The notes beneath the pieces are model-generated. The model ran no database searches. It was not told the DNA's origin and saw only the letters and a list, made by a program, of their open reading frames with translations. A DNA stretch of 64,000 nucleotides from Syngnathus acus (Eukaryota > Chordata > Actinopteri > Syngnathiformes > Syngnathidae): positions 10,425,412-10,489,411 of the forward strand of contig NC_051102.1 in assembly GCF_901709675.1 (NCBI RefSeq). Direction: 5' to 3'. The position numbers and the translations under genes were made by a program. Shown here piece by piece: positions 24,740-49,500 of this stretch; the stretch's first letter is position 1; every line of letters starts with the position of its first letter.

Positions 24740-26787
24740 TCATCTCTTCCATTTTCTCAGAGGACCAGTAGGGTAGCCCCTCATTGGGGTCAGATTCACC
24801 TGTCTGCTAGAGACCACATCCTGGTTTAGAACCTTACGGGCAGTAGTCTGAGGTTTTCCCGCAGATTCTGACAATGAATTAAAAAAAGAAATAAGGCATC
24901 AATATGGCAGCCCAGTCATGACTTAAGCGGGTTACTCACGATGTCTGCCATAGCACATTTGGTCACAGGAGTGCATGTTGCTTGGGTAGCACACCGATGT
25001 CATGCAGTGGATGAAAACCTGCGAAAAAAAAAAAAAAAAACACATCCTTGATTTAGTTCCCAAATCAAGCATGACTGTCTTCCACCGACGTTTTGACAGC
25101 GTACCCTGTCCTTCTGAGGAGCGTAGTGGTTTGGCGCCACAAAGGAGAACATCTTTAAGATAAAGCGCTTGTAGTGTGTCGGGAAAGGAATTCTAGAGTC
25201 GTGCACAGGCACCATAATGGTCTGGTAGCGGTCATCGTGGTAGGGACACCTGCAACGATCCAGCCTTCAATATCACATTGCTGAATTTGGTGGAGAGATT
25301 AGTTTACCCATCTACTAGAAGATCCCACTGAGGGACGCTGTTGGAATTAGGAGTGGTGGTGGCCCAGCAGCGCTCCAGATTCAAAACAATGCTGGGATCA
25401 GACCTGTCCAGGATGCGGACCTCAACGTACACAGGTTGCTGGAGCACTTTAGTGATGGGGTAATCTACCGCGGCGTAGAAAGAGTTGTACGCCACCTCCT
25501 CTGCAAGTAGAGTTTCACTTTGAGGCATGAAAAGGAGCACGTGGAAAGACCGAGGCGCTAACGTACGCACCTTCGACACAACCCTTTGAGAGACACTCCC
25601 CGTTGCCCAGTCTGAGCTCCACCCTGAGAAGTCCGCCGGCAGCCACTGGCACAGGCGGAGGGAGGGCGTTGACCTCCACGACCAGCGCTTCCACAGCTGT
25701 GCCTGAATATCTGCACTGGAATAGAAGCCTGGGCAAAAAGAACATCAGGAAGTTCCAAACACTAAAGAGGCCACTTGACTGCTGCGCAGAAAGACGAGGA
25801 ATTAAGCACAATGAATGGCACTTTACTTTAATTATTAAAAAAATAAATAAAAGGTGTTAGCGTTTTTCATCCTTTGGACTCAAGTCAACCAAAGCCTAAT
25901 TTTCAGATTTCGGTTTAAATCAACTGTCATTTCAAGTTTTCAATTCTCAAGCACTGACTCAAAATGGCTGTCCCGGGTGATGGAACCTCGAGGTCCGATT
26001 CCCACTTCATACGACGATGACATGTGGTTCTCGTATACCACAAAACCGTCTTCCTCCTGCAGAAAATTGTGGTTATGAGACAAGTCTGTAGTTTTATAGG
26101 CAAAGTTGATCATTTTAAAGCAAAAGCACCCACCTTGACCGTTGTGCCGCACATGGACATGGGAAACTGAAAGATGGCGAATGTGGCGGTGGCGTCGACG
26201 GCGTTGCAAGCAGGATCGTTCATTTCCATCAGGCTGACTGCAGTCACATCCACCGGCGGCATCGTGGAGTCACGAGCCACCACCACCACAAATTGGCCGT
26301 CTCTTGTACACTGCACAGTCACTGACAAGAGTAAAAAAAAAAAAAAAAGGTTTGACAGGGTCGGTAGCACAATTGGCCAATTTTGAACATGCCAACGTGT
26401 TGTGGAGTCAGCAAAAATTCAATGAACAAACCCACACTGTTACTGAATTTGCATTTCCACTCCTGCTCAAACATGAGAATTTAGCTTGCATTTACCCGCT
26501 TTGCCGTAATAGCAGCGGCGTCCATCGTAGCAGCAGTTGATGGCTACGCATTGCTCATTGGTGATATCGCGGGTGCCACACTGGATCATCTCATTGTGCT
26601 CCACTTGGCATTTGTCAACATGAGGCGCAGGCGCAGGCGCAGGAACTCCTGTCTGCTTCGGAAGTAGCGGCGCAGGACGCTTGTTGTCGGTGTTCAGGGC
26701 CTCCATCCAGTGCTGGGCCACTGCATCGCCGACCAAAAGTCCAACAATCACTAGCCAAACACCAACCAGGCTCCTGGAACGCTCCAT
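24740..26787 (-). CDS. zona pellucida egg-coat protein (trefoil plus ZP domain, ZP1/ZP4 type)
   Basis: The gene encodes a secreted structural protein of the egg envelope. Exons: 26787-26496, 26321-26134, 26056-25959, 25728-25571, 25500-25308, 25249-25105, 25018-24940 and 24867-24740, all in phase, giving 426 aa. Order: signal peptide (MERSRSLVGVWLVIVGLLVG), a short Pro/Ala linker (VPAPAPAPHVD), a trefoil domain with its Cys pattern (KCQVEHNEMIQCGTRDI to CCYDGRRCYYG), then a ZP domain from VTVQCTRDGQFVVVVARD, with FQFPMSMCGTTV and the C-terminal half containing LERCWATTTP and FIHCMTSVCYPSN. A trefoil before the ZP domain marks the ZP1/ZP4 (fish zpb, choriogenin H-like) group. The long Pro-Gln repeats of liver-made choriogenins are absent, and no obvious C-terminal membrane anchor is present. 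Confidence 0.92.
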
Positions 26788-26835
26788 GGCAATGCTCAAG
26801 AGTACAGGGACAAAGAGGGAGAGTCAGACGCAGGC

Positions 26836-26909
26836 TTTATACTGGTCCAGCAGTGGCTCCGCCCCTTTGTCATTGGGAGGCAATTGAATAGTAGCCACGT
26901 GGACAGGTG
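26836..26909 (-). promoter_or_regulatory. zp promoter: TATA box with clustered E-boxes
   Basis: A TATA box (TATAAA, 26836-26841) lies 49 bp upstream of the zp start codon. Within the next 70 bp upstream lie three CANNTG boxes: CAATTG (26881-26886), CACGTG (26896-26901) and CACCTG on the minus strand (26904-26909). E-boxes close to the TATA are known to bind FIGLA in vertebrate zp genes, so oocyte expression is the likely outcome. Confidence 0.55.
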
Positions 26910-27178
26910 CAGCTCATTAGCAGGAAGCCATTTTGGCAAAACCATTTTTTTTTTTTTAAACAAGCTGATAGAAGTTTGTATTTTGGCTTGTCTGCATTGA
27001 CCAGTGTTGAGCGTGTTCAATATTTACATTTGCAAATGTGCATGGAGAATCATTTTCCAGTGTTATGGATTATGTTTGAGTTGAGAGTGAATAAATAACC
27101 ATTGCAATAAAATTATTGTTGATCATTATGTTGAGCAAGTCCCCCCCCCCAAGTGTGTGACCTTTGTGACCCCTACAG

Positions 27179-36957
<9,779 letters not shown>

Positions 36958-37965
36958 TGAATGTTGACTTTTCTTCCATTAGAGTAGCTCCTCCATTTGA
37001 CACTGCCTTGCTTAAGACACAGTCTGGCGAGAACTAGCGATTAATCCAGAGGCACAAAGTCCAACGTTTTTTTGCGAATGTCTTTGCGACCGTTGGCGAG
37101 CTTGAACCAACGCTGACATACAAAACACTCGCAAAACTACGCCTTACCTGCCTTCCAGACCAATAGGGGGCAGTGTAATATTTTTGTAGGGTGACACATT
37201 TGATTGGGCTTTTTTTTCCATTTGTGTCGGTATGGGGAGCCCATATGGTGCAATACTTAGCCCACAAATATACAAGTATATAAAAGTTCCTTTGTTGCAG
37301 TAGCTCACTTCAAAAAGTGGAACTTTGGCTCATTTGCGTCACCTGTAAGATATGAGAGTCAAGATTATTTGATTGAATCATGAAATATTGCACTCTGGGT
37401 AGTGAATCTGTAAGTTTCACATTTTAAATTGATCTATAATCCAATTTATTAGGATGCAGCTATAGATCCTTTTTTGGTACAAATGTTGTTGACGTAAAAT
37501 TATTCACATTCACACCATATGCAAAATGCTTAATAATAGCAACTCTGAACAATATAACAACTGTATGAAATATGTTAGTCGCATCATATTTTATATAGAT
37601 AGTCTGACTTGATTAAGGCCCCTTCATTTAAAAATTTGTTCTGCACGCCTGCCTCAAATTACTGACATGAATGTCTGAATAGAATAGATTCCAGTAGGTC
37701 ACAATATGACTTGGTTGTCATATTTCTTGGTGATGGATCACCATCATCATCATGTTTATGGACGCTGCAGATGGCGCATGTTGGATTATGACCACCAAGT
37801 CTTGGCGTGCCTTCATTCCTTGCGTACAGACAAAAATGAATCACGTGCGATCAAATGACGAGCAAAGGTCAAGGCTGTTAACTACCTAATTCCCATAACG
37901 GGCTCACATAGGACAGCTTCTATTCGATTGTCGCCAGTTCGTATAGATGACATCAACGGATATGC

Positions 37966-37971
37966 AATAAA
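37966..37971 (+). terminator. candidate poly(A) signal of clcn2
   Basis: AATAAA on the plus strand, about 1 kb past the clcn2 stop codon. No earlier canonical hexamer was noticed. Confidence 0.35.
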
Positions 37972-38910
37972 CAAACGATGGTAGCTAATGCTAAATAATT
38001 CACCCAGGCGACGTTCTGCCACGTCTGACGTCTTGTGTGACAATGTTACGATTTTTTTAAACGTCCTCTCTGAAGGCGCATCAGGGCCGCGATGAAAAGG
38101 AAAGATAAATACATTAAGAGACAAACATCATATATTTTTTCATGTTGGAATACTATGAGAATGCAGTTATATATCTTTTCATTAAAATAATTTGGGAGAT
38201 AAAAAGTTGTCTACTCTCCAGATTTAAGAAATGGATGTTATGAGAGTAAAGTGGGAAAAAAATGACATTTTTCTAGAAAAAAGGAGAAAACATTTTCAAG
38301 AACCAAGTCACACTTTGAAGATTTGAGTCATAATATTGTTGTCATAATGTATATTTTCAACATCAAAAGTCATATTTTAACATTTCTAAAATATATGTTA
38401 GTCTTTTTCAATATATGCATTCTCACAATATTACAATTTATTCTCATAATATTTTGTCCTTTTGCCTATTATTACCAATTTAATCTAAAAATGTGCAATT
38501 AAATTTGCAACCTTATACTCTTGATATTGTGACTTAAATCTTGAAGATTACAACTTTTCAATCATGAACGTACACAGTGTGGACCATGAGTCTCATAAGA
38601 TGACTATTTTTTCTTCCTTGAAAGCATGGAACCTCAAAAGCACAACGTTGATATTGGCCCTACTATCTTTGATTGTGTGACAACAATTTATGGCAGCTTT
38701 CCACCAGACTGACAACAAGTGCAGGGCTCGTGAAGATGGACAGCCTCTGGTGGCTTTTGTCAGGGCAACGTAGAAATAATCATCGCCACCAAGAATATAA
38801 AGAGACACTAAAGTAATCACTGTACAGACATCGCTTCAAATGTCAAAATAACGGGGATCGATCAGCCTCAAAATGCATGTGGACATCCTTACAAAACGAT
38901 TTGCCTAGAT

Positions 38911-39259
38911 CAGGTCATCAAACTCATTTTGGTCGCAGGCCGCATCGTAGTCATAGTTGTCTTCTGAGGGCCATTGTCAACCCAAATAAATGTACAAACG
39001 ACTCATATTATATACAGTATAGGCTACACAACAAACTGATAAATAACTAGTTTTGAAATCAGAGACTAGTAAAAACGGTTCAAACTGAATGGTAGATGAA
39101 TGGTAATAAAAATTGCTCGCAACATCTTTATTTTCAAAAGTGAACACACTTTGCAATTTTTGTATCGACACAAAGTCGATGCACAATTTGTCTTCACGGG
39201 CCAAATATAATGACACTGCGGGTCAAATTTGGCCCGCGGGCCGCAGTTTGACACCCCTG
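38911..39259. mobile_element. hAT-type MITE, copy 2, diverged
   Basis: This copy is related to 2904-3232 along its length. Shared blocks include AACCCAAATAAATGTA, CTCATATTATATACAGTA and GATGCACAATTTGTCTTC. The left end reads CAGGTCATCAAACTC and the right end GTTTGACACCCCTG. The flanking octamers (GCCTAGAT and GCCGAAGT) agree at only five of eight positions, which suggests an older insertion. Confidence 0.75.
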
Positions 39260-40491
39260 GCCGAAGTCATGATATGTATATTCAATTGAAATCTGCAAGG
39301 GTTCTTTTGACTTACATTTCCGCTGAAATCCACGTAAGGGGTATTTCCTCCGCCGCCTATCCAAAAAGGAGGTGCTTGAAAGGGCAACATTCAGCTGGAG
39401 GGAGGCTCCGGTGCTCCTAATCATTTATTTCAAATTGAATTGGAGCCCACGTCCTTCGGGAATAATCATACGTTGGTCTTTTCTTTCGGAGTGTTCCTTT
39501 ACCCGACCGCAACGCATCTACTGGGTATCTTTTCTGCCTTAAACGTTCAAAAAAGACTGTATTCCAAAATAATAGGACATTGAGTAAGAAGCATGGTTGG
39601 CACGCCAGGAAACAAGAGGAACGTGCCTTCTCTGACGTAGTCACGCAGATGTGTCGATCGATCAAGCAGACTTCACCCAAAAAATGGGCGGAAGTAACTC
39701 CACTGCCACTCTGTCCCAAAATACCGTTAAATCACTTCGGAGTTGTTTTTTCAGGGGGGAATTGCAAATTAGTACGAGTCTTGTGTCTGTCAAATACGGA
39801 CACAAGCGACATTTGCAGCCTATCTAGTTCAGCACCATCTCCCTTTACATGGCCCGGCGGACATGCCACATACATGCAAATGTAAATAGAGCCACAATGC
39901 AGTCAGAGTCAAACAGCCATTGTTAGTTTTCAGAGAACACCAAATATGTTTTTGTACATGAGCCACTGAATTTGATTGCAACAAAAAGCACCTTGGGAAT
40001 AAAAAATGAGTCGTCTTGGCTTTTTTGGTGTTATTTCATCATCGGGCTGGAGGATTGTTTTCCTTTTCAGGCCCTCAACAGATTTTCAATACTACTGCAG
40101 TACCAAATATGATCATACAATAGCATCCATGGAAAGTTAGAAACAATGACAGTCTGACACGCTGGTGTGAAGCTGCCCGCAAAAAAAGACTCGTGCGCTC
40201 CCCCAGAAAAAGTCACCTTGTATTTTGACATTCAGTATCAACATCCACGTGACACAGCATGAACCCCGATAAAAGACAACACTACAAAATATTCCATAGA
40301 AAAATGACACCATAGCAACACCTGACACCAAAACTTTGTACAAAACGGACAGCGTTACATTCCGCTCGCATTTCTCCAGTGGAGCTTTTGGACTGAAAAT
40401 AGACTTGGAGAGGAGGGGGGGGGGGGTGAAGAAGAAGGAGGACACAAGGCAAAGCAGAACACATGACGTCATATCCACCATGGACGACACA

Positions 40492-42818
<2,327 letters not shown>

Positions 42819-43199
42819 GCCTCGGTAAAACTAACAACCGCAACAGGCGGGCTGGTGTGCTTTCAAAGCTTTGGCCCTGGCCTACATTGTTAAGCTAGCC
42901 AAATGGTTGCCCAAAGGTCAGAGTGCAGGGAGGTGGGGTTCAAGCATATGGCGTGTTGTAAGCAGCTCAGGCCCAGCGTGCAGCTGCAAATCCCCATTAG
43001 TGCCACCAAGAGCACATCATGCATAGTGGTGGAGTTCTCCATACTAAGGTGCTCTAGTAAAATGCACTTCAACTGGATAGCGACCAATCAACTATACACG
43101 AGACAGTAAAAGCTCTCATTATGCAGCGCAACCACACTATTACAATTCGGAACAAATATCTTTCAAATAAAAGAGAGAGCATTACTGTCAGACAATGGG

Positions 43200-43750
43200 T
43201 GGTGTCACGGTGGACCTAATAAAGTGACGCACGCTGCTGACCAACAAGTGGGCTCGAGCTAAAGCCGCTCTGAGCAGCCCTCTTCGCGGGGGCGGCCCGG
43301 ATGTTAACAAACGGTGCGTTCAAGTACCGCAGCACTGCACACGCGCGTGACGTCAGGGCCTGCAAACGATGCAGTTACCTAGCAAAAACAAGGCAGGGGG
43401 CCGCGGGGATGGCGCGCCTGACCCCCCGCCCACACGACCTCCAACCTGCAGCCCGCATCCCGACCCACACACGCCGTTTTGGCCATCTACCTGTAAATCA
43501 CATCGCTCATCCTAAAAGCGTGGAGCGGCGTCCGACCCAGAGACAATCAACAGATTCCAAGGGAGGAGAAAGCACGTCGGTCCTCGCGTGCTGTCACGCC
43601 GCCGCCACCGCCGCCGAGCCGAGCATCCTCAACCACTCCGGCGTCCGACGGAAGGAGGAAGAGGAGAATGAAGAGGAGGCACCATGGATCGCTCGGCTGG
43701 CTGCTGAATGTCTGCCGATATGACGAGCGTCATCAAGGCGGTGGCACACC
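43200..43750 (-). promoter_or_regulatory. GC-rich promoter region of fam131a
   Basis: This CG-rich stretch lies upstream of the first fam131a coding exon and probably contains its untranslated first exon and promoter. No TATA box was recognised. The long plus-strand open frame here is a by-product of GC richness. Confidence 0.4.
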
Positions 43751-44428
43751 CCGCCCCTATGGTACCCCCCCACATGAGGGCATTTATATATTTTTGCAGA
43801 CTAAGTGCAATCAACTGTGTGATTCCTCCACGTTATGTAATAAACTTGACGTAATTCTTTTTTTTTTTTTACATTTTACGGTGGTATATGCACATTTCAA
43901 TACTATAACTTTTGTGATTGAATCATAGAAATGTAATTTTCTAAATGTGCTCAATTATAAATGCATGATGGTGATACATTTCACAAGAAAAAGTCGATGT
44001 TATGTGACGTTTTATCGAGATAAAATCCACATAACGTGCTTCATTTCACATCAAGTGAAAGGTTTCACATTTTATGTTTGTGTTTTCATGACATTTACAG
44101 AAATTAATTTGATGTCACGTGATAAAGGCAATATGATCAATTTGACACAAGTTCAACTTTTTCTAAGTATATACAACTTGTGAGGTTACAAAATATTCAA
44201 TTTTCTCTCAAATATGAATGATACAACTTTCAATCTTGAAAATATACAACTGCTACTTAAACTGCAAAGATAATCTTGTTAATATACGACGTCAAAGCAA
44301 CCTTGACACTTGAATTACCTTCCACACCTTTGTGTGTCTTGGCATGTGAAGAAATTGACAATAAAGCAGACTTTGAAGTGTCGAGTACATGAATGAAAAA
44401 ATATTCTTGACTGCAACTTAATAAGTCC
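43751..44428. other. AT-rich spacer upstream of fam131a and past the eif4g1 end
   Basis: AT-rich sequence between the fam131a promoter and the eif4g1 poly(A) site. No gene or named repeat was recognised. Confidence 0.4.
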
Positions 44429-44434
44429 TTTATT
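44429..44434 (-). terminator. probable poly(A) signal of eif4g1
   Basis: AATAAA on the minus strand, about 910 bp past the eif4g1 stop codon. The intervening 3' UTR is T-rich on the sense strand, with poly-A runs on the plus strand near 44920-44942 and 45046-45067. Confidence 0.45.
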
Positions 44435-45347
44435 TGCAATGTTCCTCATCTTTCCAGTTTCCGATGCAAAAGAAGCCAAAATTTCTTAAATAAAGAAAGC
44501 AAAAAAAATATATATTTACAAAATTCCAATAAAACTAATAATCAAAGGATTATCTAAAGCACCTCTCTGCATCCGGACAACTGCATTATTTCAAAAATAA
44601 CCACAAAACAAAAAAGATGTTTTCAATTAGTATATATTTACAGAATGCTCCAGAAAGGAGTTTCCCACTTGATGTAGAAAAAGGCTTCCGGATATTTTCT
44701 GCTTTAACTTTCTATAACGCGTCAAGTCAATTTCTATAGATTTCAAGTTTTAATGGCCATTGGGTGGTGAAGTGTCCCTCCGCAGCAGAGGTAACAGAGA
44801 CCAAGAGTCAGTTGGCGTGATGGCGAGGAAGTATTGTGATCACACCGCATTTGCCCGTCCTCTTAAAATCCCAGCAAGAATAAAAAAAAAAAATTTTAAA
44901 AAAAAGAGGCGAGGGGAAAAAAAAAAAAAAAAAAAAAAAAAAGGGAGGGGAGGAAGCCAGCCAACAAGGTGATGTTGCTTTTTAGAAACATACTTCTGTT
45001 ATGCTGGGCGAAGAACCACTACTGACAATCATCTCAGTGATCGGTCAAAAAAAAAAAAAAAAAAAAAGGTCTGCAGTGTGGTGAATTTTCATAGTGATGT
45101 GGCGGGAATATGTCACAACCTGCATGAGCCATCCTGCTGAATTACTTTTCAAGTTTATTTCATGAGGAGAGCAGGTCAGTGAGTGGGGAACATTGAAGGA
45201 AGAGAAGAGAGGCGGAAGGGAGGAGAGAACTGATTGTTTTCTGAGTCCATCCCTCAACAACAACAACAAAAAAATAAAGATATTTTTCCTCATTGAGGAT
45301 TTTGATTTGGAGTCTGCCTCGTCGGCAAGATCGTCCCTCGAGTCGCT

Positions 45348-46597
45348 ACCTACTCGTCGTTCGGGCCAACCGAGTCCTTGTCGGACTCTTCCTCAGGATC
45401 GGGCTCACGCAGCCAACTGAAGAAGGCAGTGGCGGACTTGAGGGCCACGCCTTTGCCGTTTTGCTCCGCCGCGTCTTTGCTGGACTCCCACTTGTAGAAG
45501 GCATCCTCCTTGATGACATCGGCGTCGTACAGCGCGTCAAAGAACATACGCAGGAGGTCTGCAAAGGTAGCATTCACAAGTACATTTATGTCAAGTACCA
45601 CATCAAAATTGAAGAATTTAAAAAAAAAAATAAAAAAAAGGGGGAATTGAGACGCCGTTGAAGCAGGAATTGAAATGAGAAATCAGATCTGGAATCGTTC
45701 AAATTTGACCCAAGCCAAACACGATACAGACATAACTGCACTTCAATACCAAATAATGCCAAGTAACTTTGATGGCTAGAGTGGGCCTAGAATGGAGACT
45801 TGTGGAACACCCCCTTCAAATAGGGCGTATTATCAAGCGATTGAGCGCAAGACTCACTTGCAGGTTGCTCCATTTGCACCATGAGTGCCTGCAGGGCGTA
45901 GAGCGCCTGCAGCTCTTTCTGCTCGTCGCTCAGGAAGCCCTGCAGCAGGGCGGCTCTGTTGTTGATCAGCGGCAAGTCCAACTTGTACGGGTCTCCTGAG
46001 GAAGCCACACGCACGCCATTGAAAGAAGGCAATTTTCAAGTTAAAGGCGAAGCTAAAACAGCAGCGGACTTACCTATGATGGCCAACTGGCACACGGCGG
46101 TCATGAGTGCACGTACAAAATGGTTGGAGGAGCTCTGCTGCTTATCCAGGTTGGCCTGAAAGGAGGAGGTTTATTTAGCCTGTGCATGCTGTTCATTCTT
46201 TTATTTGTCTTTGGGCTCAAAAGAAGCGAGTAGGCACCTCCACCCAGTCTTTGATCCGCTGGTCGCTGGCCTTGTCGCGAAGGAGGCGGTCCAACTCTTG
46301 CCTGAGCTCGTCCCCACTCAGCAACTTCTTAGTGCTCTCCTTGGACTCCTGCTCCTTGCCTGTTGTGAATTCCACTTTCTGAAAGAAAGAAAGAAAACCA
46401 AAAATTGGCTTCAATAAATTGGGCCTTTTATGTCTTCATTGAGCACCATCTGAAAAGGAACATGTTAACAAATCCCACCCTGAGCTTTCGTAACGCACCT
46501 GCTCTGTGACAAACTTGTTGACGTCTTCCTCCTTGGCCAGGAAGTCGCTCCAGTTCAGTCCTGCCTCTTTCCAAAGGGTGCCGACCTTACCGCAAGT
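45348..46597 (-). other. eif4g1 W2 (second eIF4A/MNK-binding) domain exons
   Basis: The last five coding exons encode the C-terminal HEAT-type W2 domain, with [32 protein letters not shown] and [11 protein letters not shown]. They end in an acidic [11 protein letters not shown] tail that differs from the human ending. Confidence 0.85.
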
Positions 46598-49500
46598 CTA
46601 GCGTCCAAAACACGGAAAGACTCAAACATCAGCATGGTCTCTTGCAACATGACGAAGGCCGTGGTGATTTAAGAACGTACCATCCCTTTGCAGAGCGAGT
46701 GGAGGATTTGCACGAGCAGCACGTCGGCCTTCCCCAGAGGCAAGAGCGGCTTTGCGATCTCCCTGGAGGAGCAATTAAGACACACACTGTCGAGCTTTGC
46801 GCTACATTTTTGTTTGTTTCGTGTGACGCGTGGAAAGTGAAGGCAACATCTTCAAAGTGGATGTCATGTTCTTTACAATTGCTTGTCTACAAATGTGTGA
46901 AATGAAACGGTTAACCATGTCAATATTTGATCTGCCTCCATTTTTTCCCCTTAGCTCACCTGAAGAGCTGTCCCATCGGGATGCCGCCTTCAAGGAGCAT
47001 GGGGGTGATGATTTCAGCCAGGTAGAGCCAGATGTGAGGTATGTCTATGGCCATGTCTTCGGCGACCTCCAGGATCTCGAGAAGTCTGCGACGACAAAAG
47101 CATGAGCAACTCGGAGTTCGGCACATGCCGGTGAACGTGGAGCTCACCCTTTGAAATACTGCGCAACGGGCATGGTCCCCGAACTGGTGAGTTTGTGGAG
47201 CAATGTGCCCATGTGCTCGCGAGCACTGGTGCTGCGTTCTAGCGTGGCCTCCACACCCTGCCGCACAAACACGTAGAGCAAGGCGCTGCTGTTGAGCTCG
47301 GTCACGCATTGCAGCGCCTCCTACAGCGCCGGAGGAAGACAAAGGCAGAGGTGTTAGAGCCGCACGGTGGGTTGGGCGGGCGCAATGGCGCCGCTCGTAC
47401 CTTCAAATCATTGATGTTGAGGTACTCTTCGATGATGGCGGTGGACTTCTTCTCAAGCTCCTCTTCTGTCAATGCTGGCTTAGGAAGAGAAGGAGCGGGT
47501 GCACTCTCGTGCTTTGCTAAAAATGAGGCGATAAGAAAAAATAAATAAAATCATACGCTCTACTTTGAAAACATTTGGCCTTGCTCATACCCGGAAGGTC
47601 TTTGCTCGGGCCTATGTCCGGGCTTCGTCCATCTCTGTTGCCTCGGTCCCGGCTGCCCCGGTCCCGGCTGCCCCGGTCCCGGCTGCCCCGGTCCCGGCTG
47701 TCCGTCATGCTGGCCACGCGGCGCACGGGCTCATTGGTAGGCTTGTTATCGCCGTCCCTCCCGCCGCGCTCCTCCGTTTCTCTGCTGAAGCTCCGCTTGG
47801 TGATTTGGCTTCGACTGCTTCTGTCGTCGCGGTCAAAGCGGTCGAATCGATCTCGGTCCCGATCCGCCCGCTCTCTGTCGCCGCCTCGCTCACGGCTGGA
47901 GCTCGGCCTGCCGATTTTGGCCAATGTAAGCGCAGTTTCCAGGTGCATACAAATGAAGATAAGATACTGAGAACACTGCAGACCTCTGTGGAGCTCTACG
48001 ATCCGAGTCGGAGGACAAGGAGCTGGACTGCTGCAGGGCACCGAAGCGGTTCACGGTGCTGGTCGTCGGCCGACCAGAGTCTAAATCGGGAGGGAAAGGA
48101 CACGTTTAAAATGGCCACAGTCAAAAAGACATTTTGCGTGAAGAGGGACAACTACCTTGGTCTCCAGTTACGGTTTTGACTCCCATTCCTCCGCTGCTAC
48201 CTTTGCCCCAGCTTTTGCCTAACGGAGCCAACCGCTGATTGTTGAGGTCCGGATTGTCGAGCTGCATGAGAAGCACGAGACAAAATGAAAAAATGAGCGA
48301 GAGTTCAACATTCGGACGGAACCATGTCATGCAAAGTGAACTTGAGGAGCCTTACCTTTGTGATCTTGAGGCGGGCGGTGTCGTAGGGCCTCTTGGTGAT
48401 GGGCACCGTGTTCCAGCCCTCATCCTGGGGTTGGCTGCCCCGACCACCTCCCTGCGTGTGAGGACCCCGGCCGCCCATGCCTCCACCCATCCTGCCGCCG
48501 CCACCGCCTCCTCCTCCTCCTCCCCCTCCACCCGTGTCCTTTTTGGACATGAGCTGCTGCTGGACTTTGATCTGCTCCCTGTGCTCTTCCATCTCTGCGT
48601 CCTTGTGGATCTGCTCGATGGTTTTAGGACCCTGGTCTCCTCTACGGGGCACCCAGTTACACTGACGGAGGAAGGTTAGAAAACAAGAAAGCTTCATTAA
48701 TGCCTTTCTCTCGCCAAAGGATGGTTTAGAATTCCCGGACGAGGCCTGGGGTTGGTCCACTTGAGACGAATGCCTCTGCAGAAAACAACATGGAACATTT
48801 ACCCGTCTGAGGTCCAAGACATCTTGCATCACGAAGCGGATTCGGGATGATGTTTTCTTCTCTTTGATGATCTTTCCCATTTGATGGAAATACTGATCCA
48901 TAAGAGGCTGAGTTGGACAAAGAGAAACAATTCCGTCACGGAGCCATCCCAACAGTCATGGAATTCAGGGTTAAGATCTGAAACCTTGGCTTTCTCGAAG
49001 TCCAGGTCTTTGCCAATGGTGGAGAGCAGCCTGCACAGACACTCCAGAGACTCTTCGTCGTGATTCTTCAGTAGTTTGACCACACAGTCGTGCATGATGG
49101 CTTCCGTTAGCATCTTGAACTTGAAAAGTTCCCCGATAAACTTGATGTTGCCCAGCGAGCGCCGCCTGGCCTTGTCTCGGCCCTCCTCGAGCTCCAGGCG
49201 CAAGCGCTCACGATCCTCCTGGGGGTACGGCGCAAAGCGGGTCAACATGCGGCTGGCGGCGGCGGCCGGCGAGTTGATGACTTACCTCTTTGGCGGCCTC
49301 CATCTCTTTTTGCTTTTTCTCAAAGAACACGTCGTCATCCTGGTCCTTTTCAAACTCTTTCTGGCAGCGGTTGACCAGCAGTTTGTGGAAGGTGACACTA
49401 TATCCTGGTTTGTCTGTGGCGGGGACTTTCAACTGAAGACAAGACAATTGTCATTTTCAGAGGTTGAGTCCACCTTATTGGATAACTTACGACCCTAAGA

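Larger units (their letters stand above)
36958..40491. other. convergent spacer between clcn2 and fam131a
   Basis: The 3' UTRs of clcn2 (plus) and fam131a (minus) face each other here. A plausible clcn2 poly(A) signal AATAAA lies at 37966-37971. The remainder is AT-rich with a diverged hAT MITE (38911-39259). No coding exon was seen. Confidence 0.5.
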
